A DNA stretch of 57,427 bases from a virus, in the IMG/VR virus record IMGVR_UViG_3300050821_005911, positions 1 to 57,427 of that record; one strand, 5' to 3'. Below the pieces are notes generated by a model. The model had not been told where the DNA came from, made no database searches, and worked only from the letters and a program-made list of their open reading frames with translations. The stretch's first letter is position 1. The number at the start of each line of letters is the position of its first letter. Below, piece by piece: positions 50,071 through 56,855 of the stretch. The position numbers and the translations under genes are program-made.

Positions 50071-51186
50071 ATGCACATTCAAGCGAACAAAGCTACACTG
50101 TCCACGGTACTCAAGCGAGTGCTGCCCTACGTAGAGCGAAAGTCAACCATTCCCATTCTCACCAACCTGCTGATCGTGGCTGAGGGCGATCGCGCTACGG
50201 TCACGGCGACCGACTTGGACGTGTCGCTGATCGTGGAACTGGGCTGCAAGGTCATGGCGCCGGGGAGTGTGGCTGTCCCAGCGCGGAAGCTGTCGGATAC
50301 GCTGGCCAAGCTGAAAACGTTGGACGCGGCGGAAGTAGAGTTGAGGGCGGACGAGGGCCACTGGGTAGCGCTGAACTGCGGATCACTGTCGGTCAAGCTG
50401 CCAGGAATGAACGCCACTAACTTCCCGGCGCTGAGAAAGTGGCCAGCGGACAAGCCACAAGCGGATATCAGAGGAGATACCCTGGCCGGGCTGATCCATC
50501 GTACGCAGTACGCGATCAGCGACGAGGAGTCACGGTATACGCTGAATGGAGCGCTGCTGACGTTCGACGCTGAGCGCGTGAGGATGGTAGCGACAGACGG
50601 GCACCAATTGTCGCTGGCGGAGCACGCTGGCCAGTGGAGTGTGCTGCGGTTACTCATTCCGAGCGCTGGCATTGACCGGCTGAGCAATCTGGCGGCCAGC
50701 GAGGGAGCGCGGTCTATCGTCATGACGCACGACGATTCGAGAGTGTATGCCAGGGGAGATGGATGGACGTTCCAGGGTAGATTGCTGAGCGGACAGTTCC
50801 CTAACTGGGAGATGGTGATGCCCAAAGCGAACGGAAGGCGCGTCACGGTTAGCGGCAAGGCGCTGGCGGCGACTGTGGCTCGCGTGGCTGCATTCGCGGA
50901 CGAGCGTAGCCAGGCTACGCGCTGGGAGATGATTGGCGGCCAGGGGCTAAGAGTGTCGGCGGAGAGCACAGAGGAAGGGAAGGCGAGCGAGATGCTGGCG
51001 GTGAGTTGCGAGGATGACGTTACAGTCGGGCTAAGCGCTAAGTACGTGATGAACGTGCTGAGCGCGTTGGCGAAGGATCAGGATGTGACGCTGGCGATAA
51101 AGGATGCACAAGGGGCGGTCGTATGGCTGCCAATCGAGACGAATGGATGGAAGTGGGAGATCGTGTTGATGCCGTTGAGGATGTGA
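50071..51186 (+). CDS. dnaN: DNA polymerase III beta-type sliding clamp
   Basis: 371 aa, a full-length bacterial-type clamp with its three repeated domains. VLPYVERKSTIPILTNLLIVAEGDRATVTATDLDVSL is the diagnostic N-terminal region; SDTLAKLKTLDAAEVELRADEGHWVALNCG and YTLNGALLTFDAERVRMVATDGHQLSLAE belong to domains I and II, and it ends LPIETNGWKWEIVLMPLRM, equivalent to the family's MPMRL tip. It makes the ring that holds the polymerase on DNA. No clamp-loader gene was found, so it presumably uses the host loader. It has a GAGG site and follows the small gene by 30 bases. Confidence 0.9.
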   Translation: MHIQANKATLSTVLKRVLPYVERKSTIPILTNLLIVAEGDRATVTATDLDVSLIVELGCKVMAPGSVAVPARKLSDTLAKLKTLDAAEVELRADEGHWVALNCGSLSVKLPGMNATNFPALRKWPADKPQADIRGDTLAGLIHRTQYAISDEESRYTLNGALLTFDAERVRMVATDGHQLSLAEHAGQWSVLRLLIPSAGIDRLSNLAASEGARSIVMTHDDSRVYARGDGWTFQGRLLSGQFPNWEMVMPKANGRRVTVSGKALAATVARVAAFADERSQATRWEMIGGQGLRVSAESTEEGKASEMLAVSCEDDVTVGLSAKYVMNVLSALAKDQDVTLAIKDAQGAVVWLPIETNGWKWEIVLMPLRM

Positions 51187-51227
51187 GTTCGGCGGTCGTG
51201 GTCTGACTCGCCTCGGCCAAGCTGCCG

Positions 51228-51267
51228 AAACGTGCGTCCGTCGCTGGGGATGGATTGACGCACGTTT
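51228..51267 (+). repeat. 11-bp perfect inverted repeat after the clamp gene
   Basis: AAACGTGCGTC at 51228-51238 and GACGCACGTTT at 51257-51267 with an 18-nt spacer, in a 108-base gap before the next gene. It could be an operator, a weak terminator or an RNA stem. No U-run of useful length follows. Confidence 0.6.
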
Positions 51268-51294
51268 GAGCAACTCGGAAAGGGAGGTAACGTC

Positions 51295-51465
51295 ATGCAG
51301 ACTATATCCGCTCAACCGCAACCATCGCCATCGGTACCATCGCTGGTCCCGCAATGGCGCCTCACCGCCGAGCTGGTCATCCACGAGCACGACTCCGGGA
51401 AGCTGGCGGAGCTGGTGGCCAGGCTGTGCCGGGAGCTGGACGCAGCGAGGGAGGGACGGCGATGA
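51295..51465 (+). CDS. Small hypothetical protein
   Basis: 56 aa (MQTISAQPQPSPSVPSLVPQWRLT...). GGGAGG lies 7-8 nt before the ATG. A Pro/Ser-rich start leads to a helix (SGKLAELVARLCRELDAAREG). The stop overlaps the next ATG. Function unknown. Confidence 0.6.
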   Translation: MQTISAQPQPSPSVPSLVPQWRLTAELVIHEHDSGKLAELVARLCRELDAAREGRR

Positions 51466-51674
51466 CCCCTAAAAGCCAAGCAGTGGTAACAGTTGACCTA
51501 GACAAGCACGAGCTAGCGACTGTCCTAGCAGCGCTGCGGTACTGGCAGCGCTATATCGAAACCTACAACGATGTCCCAGTCACAGAACACTTCGAGGACG
51601 GCGCAGAACCGCTCACGGTAGAGGATATTGACACTTTGTGCGAGCAGATTAATTGCGCCGAGGTGCGGCCATGA
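51462..51674 (+). CDS. Small hypothetical protein
   Basis: 70 aa from ATG 51462 (ATGA overlap). A strand (AVVTVDLDKHELATVLAALRYWQRYIE) and helix are followed by a short acidic stretch and VEDIDTLCEQINCAEV. It resembles small phage proteins that begin with a helical VLAALRYWQ motif. No function is assigned. Confidence 0.6.
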   Translation: MTPKSQAVVTVDLDKHELATVLAALRYWQRYIETYNDVPVTEHFEDGAEPLTVEDIDTLCEQINCAEVRP

Positions 51675-51784
51675 AACTCAACTATCACTTCCTCATGGCC
51701 ATCGCCCTAGCCGCGCTGGTATCAGCCTCAGTGTATGCGTTCGTAGTGGTGGTGGTCGAGGATGTGGTGAGGGGGATGCGATGA
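51671..51784 (+). CDS. Small single-pass membrane protein
   Basis: 37 aa (MKLNYHFLMAIALAALVSASVYAFVVVVVEDVV...). One long hydrophobic segment. Its ATG overlaps the previous TGA (ATGA) and its TGA overlaps the next ATG. Found in a row of short early genes; may modify the host membrane. Confidence 0.55.
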   Translation: MKLNYHFLMAIALAALVSASVYAFVVVVVEDVVRGMR

Positions 51785-51999
51785 CAACGAAGCCAACCGC
51801 GTGGAATATCCAGAACCAGCAATGGTGGCAGGAGACGGCGGAGGAACTGGCGGCCAAGGTGCGCGGCTACTTTACCAACGGCGACGGCAAGGTGGATATC
51901 CCCAAGGAGTTGGATGGGGATTTAGACCTGTATCGGCTGGCATCTCGATTGACCGCTAAGGTCATACAACCAGGTACGCTGGTTAAGGGGAAGCTATGA
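51781..51999 (+). CDS. Small hypothetical protein
   Basis: 72 aa from ATG 51781 (ATGA overlap). A Trp-rich start (TAWNIQNQQWWQETAEELAAKVRGYF) is followed by an acidic middle (GDGKVDIPKELDGDLDLY). No known motif. Confidence 0.6.
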   Translation: MTTKPTAWNIQNQQWWQETAEELAAKVRGYFTNGDGKVDIPKELDGDLDLYRLASRLTAKVIQPGTLVKGKL

Positions 52000-52094
52000 G
52001 AGACCGGCTATTCATTTATGGCTGTCTGCTGCTGCTGGCCGCTCTGGAAGCCTGGCTGGCAGTGGCGGCTCTAGGCCCGAGGATGCTGCGATGA
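51996..52094 (+). CDS. Small single-pass membrane protein
   Basis: 32 aa (MRDRLFIYGCLLLLAALEAWLAVAALG...). It is one hydrophobic segment with Arg at both ends. It overlaps its neighbours by ATGA on both sides. The layout is the same as the 37-residue gene, so alternating soluble and membrane mini-genes form this operon. Confidence 0.5.
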   Translation: MRDRLFIYGCLLLLAALEAWLAVAALGPRMLR

Positions 52095-52450
52095 TGCCAG
52101 AACTTGATAGCTATGATTGGGCAGAAGTATTTGGCGAGGGATCGGGAGGTAATTGCACTCCCATTAAGCCGAATCGGGCTCCCCACGACAAAACTACGGA
52201 CCCGTCAACCTTCAGCCGTGAAGATGTTAAGAAGATTTATGGTCAATCCGAAGGCGCGAAGGACGAACGTGACTGGATCATATGGGGAAGGCTAAAAGAT
52301 GGCCGCTGGTTCGTAGCCAGGGGAGGATGCGACTATACGGGATGGGATTGCCATGCCTCTAATTCCGGAGATGTGGCATCAAGCTCAATGGATATTATTC
52401 AGTTCGGAATGACAGCCGATGAGCAGTCACGGTTCGAGGTGCAGATGTGA
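52091..52450 (+). CDS. Conserved-type phage protein with GCDYTGWDC motif
   Basis: 119 aa. WIIWGRLKDGRWFVARGGCDYTGWDCHASNSGDVASSSMDIIQFGMTADEQ is a pattern I associate with a small family found in many phages and some bacteria, with a Cys-x-Tyr-Thr-Gly-Trp-Asp-Cys core. No function is known. The ATG overlaps the previous TGA. Confidence 0.68.
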   Translation: MMPELDSYDWAEVFGEGSGGNCTPIKPNRAPHDKTTDPSTFSREDVKKIYGQSEGAKDERDWIIWGRLKDGRWFVARGGCDYTGWDCHASNSGDVASSSMDIIQFGMTADEQSRFEVQM

Positions 52451-52641
52451 CCGGCAGACAGTCCACCAAGCCCCAGCAGGTATCCCCCTCTGTCTGGTAC
52501 TACGAGAATGGCAGGCATCTGGAGTTCTACGTTCTGGCAGAAAAGGAATGGTTCCTAGGGGATCATACGCTGAGATTCGATGTACCACTCGATATGCTGG
52601 AGGCTAGTATCGCCAGGGCGCCGAGGAAGGGGACGAAGTAA
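52447..52641 (+). CDS. Small hypothetical protein
   Basis: 64 aa from GTG 52447 in a GTGA overlap. The beta-rich body (SPSVWYYENGRHLEFYVLAEKEWFLGDHTLRFDVPLDMLEASI) looks like a compact fold. It ends two bases before the convergent 366-aa gene, with no room for a terminator. Confidence 0.58.
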   Translation: MTGRQSTKPQQVSPSVWYYENGRHLEFYVLAEKEWFLGDHTLRFDVPLDMLEASIARAPRKGTK

Positions 52642-52643
52642 CG

Positions 52644-53744
52644 CTACATGATCTTATCCGGTGGCTTGACCACTCGGTCGTCTTCACCTTGGAGCAACTT
52701 GAGTAGCTTACGGTTCTGCTCTGCGATCTCGTCTAGCCGGCCACGCAACTCTAAGTCGGTCATGGGACGATCCAAAGCCAGATCGGCTAGCGTCATCTCT
52801 GGCGTTAGTACCTGCTCCACTTGGGATTTCACCTTGGCCATGATGCTCAGTCGCTCCTCGCGGGTAAGGACTCGGTTCAGCAGATTAGATGCATTGAGGG
52901 GTAGATCGTGTTCAATTCGCTTGAGGACTTCGGCTGCCTGCTCCAACCGGCTCCAGAATCCTAGCCGAGTGGAACTCCCCACCGATGCATGGAGCGCGTC
53001 CAAGTGCTCGGTACGCTCCCGCGCCTTGACGCCACGTAACGCTCCGAGTGCTTCGAATGTCCGTCCACGACTGGACATCCACTCCACGATTGCCTCTGGA
53101 TCTTGGTTGCCGACCTGTGCCGTCGCCCACCACTCTAAGTATAACTGCCATGCTGTCCCTAACTTACGATGATACGGAAAGACTTCGAAGCCTAGTTTCT
53201 GCAGCCGTTCTACGTCCAACTCCGTCTCTGGCGACCCAAAAACTAAACTGTTGAAAACAAAGGCTGCGCGTGGTTTAGGGCTATTACTGTTTATAATGGC
53301 CCTAAAGACCGCGCAAACTGCCTCTGCTCCCCACCGCCCCAGAATAGCTGGAGTATGCCGGCTGTCCTTTCGGCTCAGGAGCTGGGCCAGCTTATACCCC
53401 CTGAAACGCTTGTCGAACACTCCCGATAGCAACCATACCTTGACGTTCTCTGCGTGCTCCCCTCCGCCTAGTTTTCGAACTGCCTTGAGGATTGTAAGGA
53501 AATCCTTACGCCGCGCCGCTACAACGTTGATCGGGTCCATACACTTCGGGCAACGGTACTTGAGGCCACAACGGATCTGGGATGTCTCAGGTTGCCGCGT
53601 CATTGCAGGCAGGCGACAGACGTAGTGTGGGATATAGAACAGGCAATCGCGGAGCTGATCGTGCTTGCGGGAGTGCTTGGGAGACTGGGCTAGGAGTGCA
53701 AGTATGAGTTTCTGCTTGGCGAGCGGCGATATGGTGTCTGACAT
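52644..53744 (-). CDS. Orphan 366-aa protein with zinc knuckle
   Basis: 366 aa, on the - strand between two + strand operons. It has a Cys pattern near residues 39-68 (CRLPAM... CGLKYRCPKCMDPINVV), then a helical-rich body (LTILKAVRKLGGGEHAENVKVWLLSGVF; WQLYLEWWATAQVG) and a charged C-terminus (ELRGRLDEIAEQNRKLLKLLQ). I do not recognise the family. The isolated orientation, hairpins upstream and a possible promoter suggest a separately controlled accessory (moron-like) gene. It could be a replication or host-takeover factor; no enzyme motif supports a choice. Confidence 0.6.
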   Translation of the reverse strand: MSDTISPLAKQKLILALLAQSPKHSRKHDQLRDCLFYIPHYVCRLPAMTRQPETSQIRCGLKYRCPKCMDPINVVAARRKDFLTILKAVRKLGGGEHAENVKVWLLSGVFDKRFRGYKLAQLLSRKDSRHTPAILGRWGAEAVCAVFRAIINSNSPKPRAAFVFNSLVFGSPETELDVERLQKLGFEVFPYHRKLGTAWQLYLEWWATAQVGNQDPEAIVEWMSSRGRTFEALGALRGVKARERTEHLDALHASVGSSTRLGFWSRLEQAAEVLKRIEHDLPLNASNLLNRVLTREERLSIMAKVKSQVEQVLTPEMTLADLALDRPMTDLELRGRLDEIAEQNRKLLKLLQGEDDRVVKPPDKIM

Positions 53745-53766
53745 CCTAGCTCCCGGTAAAAGCTGC

Positions 53767-53841
53767 GAGAGGCGAGGTTACCGGCCTCGCCCCTCTGGAA
53801 GTGACCTCGACGGGCACGGGGACGGATCGCGCAATCCGTCC
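53767..53841. repeat. Two strong hairpins upstream of the orphan gene
   Basis: GAGAGGCGAGG (53767) pairs with CCTCGCCCCTC (53785) with one mismatch, and GGACGGAT (53820) pairs perfectly with ATCCGTCC (53834) around a 6-nt loop. Both lie in the 140-base gap between two - strand genes, close to the start of the downstream one. Without U-runs they look more like regulatory RNA structures than terminators. Confidence 0.5.
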
Positions 53842-53850
53842 TTGAATGGA

Positions 53851-53880
53851 ATCCCACCACATCTACGCCTGGAATGTCAA
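53851..53880 (-). promoter_or_regulatory. Weak candidate promoter for the orphan 366-aa gene
   Basis: - strand TTGACA (53880-53875), 18 nt, TGGGAT (53856-53851). The -10 lacks the conserved second-position A. The gene start is 107 bases further on, so the leader would contain the hairpins. Confidence 0.25.
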
Positions 53881-53884
53881 TAGG

Positions 53885-54214
53885 TCAAGTGGAAATTAAC
53901 GCGGGACTCATATCCCCCGGCGGCACCGGCATCCCCCGGCGGCTCCAGTAGAGCCTCCGCTGCGTCTCCCGGCGTGCCTGGGCGCACTCCTGGCACTCGG
54001 ATCGGCCTGGCCGGCGGGGGCGGACCCGGCAGCGGACGCATCGCACCTCAGGAGGGAGGACTCCGGTCGGCGATGGTCGACGATGGCTGAGCGCCAGCGC
54101 CCGGCATCCGCGCCGTGGGCAGCGCTTCGGCTGGGGAGACTTGGACGAGAACACGTGCAGGCAGTCCGTGCACCGCCATTGCGGGACGCGGATGCTGCCG
54201 ATGCGCTCTAGCAT
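53885..54214 (-). CDS. Arg-rich double zinc-finger protein
   Basis: 109 aa from ATG 54214. CTDCLHVFSSKSPQPKRCPRRGC and CVRCRVRPRRPGRSECQEC form two Cys4 ribbons in a very Arg-rich chain. Likely binds DNA or RNA. An ATG at 54241 is an alternative start. It lies divergent from the nuclease operon, so it is a candidate regulator of the adjacent promoter. Confidence 0.6.
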   Translation of the reverse strand: MLERIGSIRVPQWRCTDCLHVFSSKSPQPKRCPRRGCRALALSHRRPSPTGVLPPEVRCVRCRVRPRRPGRSECQECAQARRETQRRLYWSRRGMPVPPGDMSPALIST

Positions 54215-54293
54215 GGCTCCCTCGTCCCTCCTGGCTCCCATAGTGGCACACGCGCCCCACGAACGCAACAAATATTTCCACGCTGGACACGAT

Positions 54294-54328
54294 TTTACTT
54301 GACACGAGTGGAGTACGCGGACTAGGAT
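54294..54328 (+). promoter_or_regulatory. Promoter of the nuclease/replication operon
   Basis: TTTACTTGACA at 54294-54304, 18 nt, TAGGAT at 54323-54328. A GGAGGG ribosome site and the ATG at 54350 follow. It shares TTTACTTGACA.GA.GTGG with the 49803 promoter. Confidence 0.6.
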
Positions 54329-54349
54329 GACGAATCGGAGGGTAGATAT

Positions 54350-54691
54350 ATGACACGTTACTTCCTAGTCGAGGCGGATACGGACTACGAATCCCTGTTC
54401 TGCTACGAGGTAGAGCGGCAGGGGTATGACAATACTGGACGCTCACTCTTTGTTAAAAAGGCATCCACGGCGCTGTTCAACAAGAGTGACCGACCGCAAT
54501 TCTTCGGCAACCTCAGCTCGCTGTGCGTCACGAAGAACAGCTTCAAGGATGTACCGCCGCTCGCGCTGGCTAAGCCGGACATCGCCGACGCCGAGGACTT
54601 GGACCAGCAGGATGCGCCGCAGCATGTGGCCGATGCACTGGCGGAGACGGTGCAGGAACTCGTCGAGCGGACGCAGGGGGAGGCGCGATGA
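54350..54691 (+). CDS. Hypothetical early protein
   Basis: 113 aa. The sequence (MTRYFLVEADTDYESLFCYEVERQGYDNTGRSLFVKKAS...) is an alpha/beta domain followed by an acidic helix (DIADAEDLDQQDAPQHVADALAETVQELVERTQ). It is the first gene of the operon that holds the PD-(D/E)XK nuclease and overlaps it by 4 bases. No family recognised. Confidence 0.6.
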   Translation: MTRYFLVEADTDYESLFCYEVERQGYDNTGRSLFVKKASTALFNKSDRPQFFGNLSSLCVTKNSFKDVPPLALAKPDIADAEDLDQQDAPQHVADALAETVQELVERTQGEAR

Positions 54692-56283
54692 CGCGCATAG
54701 TGTATACCGATCGTAGCCGAATAGAAAGTTATCAGCGCTGCAACCGCCTTCGTTATCTTGAATATAGCGAGGGCGGGATTGGCATCCAGCCGATGAAGAA
54801 ACCCTTGCCGCTCGTGGTGGGGGGGTCGGTCCACAAGGGACTAGAGACTCTGCTCCGTCACGCTATGGGACCAGCGGGTAACAGTGGGATACAGGAAGAG
54901 TCCGCCGTCGCCGCGGCCCTGGCCGACTTCTCCCTCCACAAGTCCGCCCTGGCGCTGGACACGACGGAGGCCGCGGCCATGACGCCGGCCGAAGGATTCG
55001 ACGCCCAGGTGGCGGCGCAGGCCAGGGAGCTGGGGATGAGTGCGGACGACCCGGCGGTGGCGGAGTTGTTCCAGCGGCAGCGGAACGCGGCGGCGGAGTT
55101 TGACTCGTGGCTGTACGCGGAGCAGGCCAGCCTGGTCGAAGGAATGGTCCGCGCCTACGCCAGGCGGCGGCTACGGCCACTGCTGGAGGAGTTCGAGGTA
55201 CTGGAGGTGGAACGGGAGGGGGACTGGTTGCTCGCCAACCTCAATAACTATCAGGCGTATGGACATGAGCAGGTGGTCGAGATCCGTTTCATGTCCCGCC
55301 CCGACGCCCTCCTCCGCTCCCGCGCTGACAACTCCCTCTATATCCTCTCCTACAAGACGGCCGCCACGTGGGATATACGGAAGGCCCGCGACGCCGAGCA
55401 TGATATGCAGGGGCTTAGCGAGGGGGTGGAGGTGGAGCGGCGGCTGGGGGCCGAGTGGTCGTTGGCGAAGGAAGGCGGACGCACGAACAGCGTCAGCGAC
55501 GAAGTGTGGCGGTATCTGCGCGATCTGCCCGCCCCGCCCCGTATCCTCGGCATCCGCTACGAGTACCTCTTAAAATTTGGAAGATGGGAGGACAAGGATC
55601 TCAGCGCCCGCTTCGGCCTGAAGGTCTGGTCGCAGCGCTCGCACCTCATCCGCAAGTACGTGGCCACGAGCGTGCCGTCGCGTGGGCCGGCGTCCTACTC
55701 CGTGGGCGACGAGTGCTGGTCCTACGACTGGATCAAGGACGACGGATCTACGAGTAAGCTAGCGTGGTCCAATTGGCGCGCCCGTCCCGTGTGGGAGGAC
55801 GGTCCCGGCGCGGTCCGCGCCTGGATCGACAAGCTGGACGCGACCCAGATGGCCATGTCGGCGTTCGACTCGACCGTGGGCCAGGAGCCGCGGGAGATGG
55901 GATGGAAGTCGGAGGCGCAAGCGCTCGGGTACACGGCGACGCATCCCCTGGACGAGGTGTTCCCGGCGCCATTGACCGTATATCGACAGGACGACCAATT
56001 ACGCGACTTCGTTGAACAGATCGAGGCATCTGAGACAAGAGTAGCTGAAGCGGTAGCGGAAGTCGAGGCTGCTGGCGACGAGGGAGAGCGACGACATTTG
56101 TTGAATGTTCACTTTCCGATGTCACGGCGGGCGTGCGAGTACCCAAGTTCCTGCGCCATGGTTAAGCTTTGTTTTGGGGGAGACGACATCCGTGCTCAGC
56201 CATTGGAGTCGGGGCTGTATCGCGTGAGGACGCCGCATCATACTCCTGAGTTAGATGCCGCGCTGGCCAAGGAGCCACGATGA
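54688..56283 (+). CDS. Fe-S PD-(D/E)XK nuclease (RecB/Cas4/AddB-like)
   Basis: 531 aa. SYQRC (C18) and a C-terminal CEYPSSCAMVKLC (C483, C489, C495) provide the four cysteines for an iron-sulfur cluster of the AddB/Cas4 type. VGGSVHKGLETLL (H49) and RFMSRPDALLRSRADNSLYILSYKTA give the His and Asp...Tyr-Lys parts of a PD-(D/E)XK active site, here with Ser before the Tyr-Lys. Long insert between. A DNA exonuclease acting in recombination, together with the Sak4-like ATPase and the SSB candidate, is the expected role. Overlaps both neighbours (ATGA). Confidence 0.82.
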   Translation: MTRIVYTDRSRIESYQRCNRLRYLEYSEGGIGIQPMKKPLPLVVGGSVHKGLETLLRHAMGPAGNSGIQEESAVAAALADFSLHKSALALDTTEAAAMTPAEGFDAQVAAQARELGMSADDPAVAELFQRQRNAAAEFDSWLYAEQASLVEGMVRAYARRRLRPLLEEFEVLEVEREGDWLLANLNNYQAYGHEQVVEIRFMSRPDALLRSRADNSLYILSYKTAATWDIRKARDAEHDMQGLSEGVEVERRLGAEWSLAKEGGRTNSVSDEVWRYLRDLPAPPRILGIRYEYLLKFGRWEDKDLSARFGLKVWSQRSHLIRKYVATSVPSRGPASYSVGDECWSYDWIKDDGSTSKLAWSNWRARPVWEDGPGAVRAWIDKLDATQMAMSAFDSTVGQEPREMGWKSEAQALGYTATHPLDEVFPAPLTVYRQDDQLRDFVEQIEASETRVAEAVAEVEAAGDEGERRHLLNVHFPMSRRACEYPSSCAMVKLCFGGDDIRAQPLESGLYRVRTPHHTPELDAALAKEPR

Positions 56284-56447
56284 AGGAAGTCCACGCCTGC
56301 CCTCTCCCGCCCCACACGACGCGGCACGCCTACGAGTTGGCTCGCCTGATCGCGCTCAGCGTGCCGCGCTGCGGGACCATCGACGAGATGACAGCGGCGG
56401 TGCTGGTGATCTTGCGACGGGAAAATAATTATCAAATTAGCGCTTGA
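56280..56447 (+). CDS. Small hypothetical protein
   Basis: 55 aa from ATG 56280 (ATGA with the nuclease stop). One helical hairpin (HAYELARLIALSVPRCGTIDEMTAAVLVILRR) with two cysteines. Its last codons overlap the -35 box for the RHH gene. Function unknown. Confidence 0.55.
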   Translation: MKEVHACPLPPHTTRHAYELARLIALSVPRCGTIDEMTAAVLVILRRENNYQISA

Positions 56448-56472
56448 CATCTTTCCGAACTAGGCGTAGGGT
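56444..56472 (+). promoter_or_regulatory. Promoter for the second RHH gene
   Basis: TTGACA 56444-56449, 17 nt, TAGGGT 56467-56472. The ATG at 56483 is 10 nt further on, with no ribosome site, so the transcript would start at or within a few bases of the start codon. Confidence 0.6.
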
Positions 56473-56482
56473 CGTATCCGCG

Positions 56483-56647
56483 ATGGACACTAATAAGACA
56501 CATAAAGTGACTACAGTATGGCACCTGCGAGTGCCGATGACGCTGGTGCTGAAGGTCCGCAAGATGGCCGAAGCCAACAAGCGCTCGGTGACCAAGCAGG
56601 CGCACGTACTGCTAGAGGAGGCATTGAATGGCAACCAGCAGAAATAG
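56483..56647 (+). CDS. Ribbon-helix-helix protein, leaderless
   Basis: 54 aa from ATG 56483. TTVWHLRVPMTLVLKVRKMAEANKRSVTKQAHVLLEEAL has the strand-helix-helix layout of CopG/Arc repressors, and the same type as the 52-aa protein at 49105. A promoter within the preceding gene serves it, so it may be expressed separately from the nuclease operon. Likely a repressor of a nearby promoter. Confidence 0.7.
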   Translation: MDTNKTHKVTTVWHLRVPMTLVLKVRKMAEANKRSVTKQAHVLLEEALNGNQQK

Positions 56648-56855
56648 GCTATTGGAAGTCTCGTTGTTCGCCGAGGTCCGCCACAACCTCGTCGGCGCAA
56701 CCATCGTGGCCCAGCACGGCGATATGTTGATAGTCAAGCGGCCAGAGTCGAAGCCGCGGGCGAAGAGTGCCGCGCCTAGGAAGCCGCGGGCGGCGAGGAC
56801 GAACGCCAAGGGAGCAGCGGCCACGACCACCAACGAGGTATCCGCCAATGCCTAA
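56628..56855 (+). CDS. Small protein with Lys/Arg/Ala-rich tail
   Basis: 75 aa. The first half is a small beta domain (LFAEVRHNLVGATIVAQHGDMLIVKRPE); the second (SKPRAKSAAPRKPRAARTNAKGAAA) resembles the basic tails of histone H1-like proteins. It overlaps the RHH gene by 20 bases. A nucleic-acid-binding role is likely. Confidence 0.6.
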   Translation: MATSRNRLLEVSLFAEVRHNLVGATIVAQHGDMLIVKRPESKPRAKSAAPRKPRAARTNAKGAAATTTNEVSANA

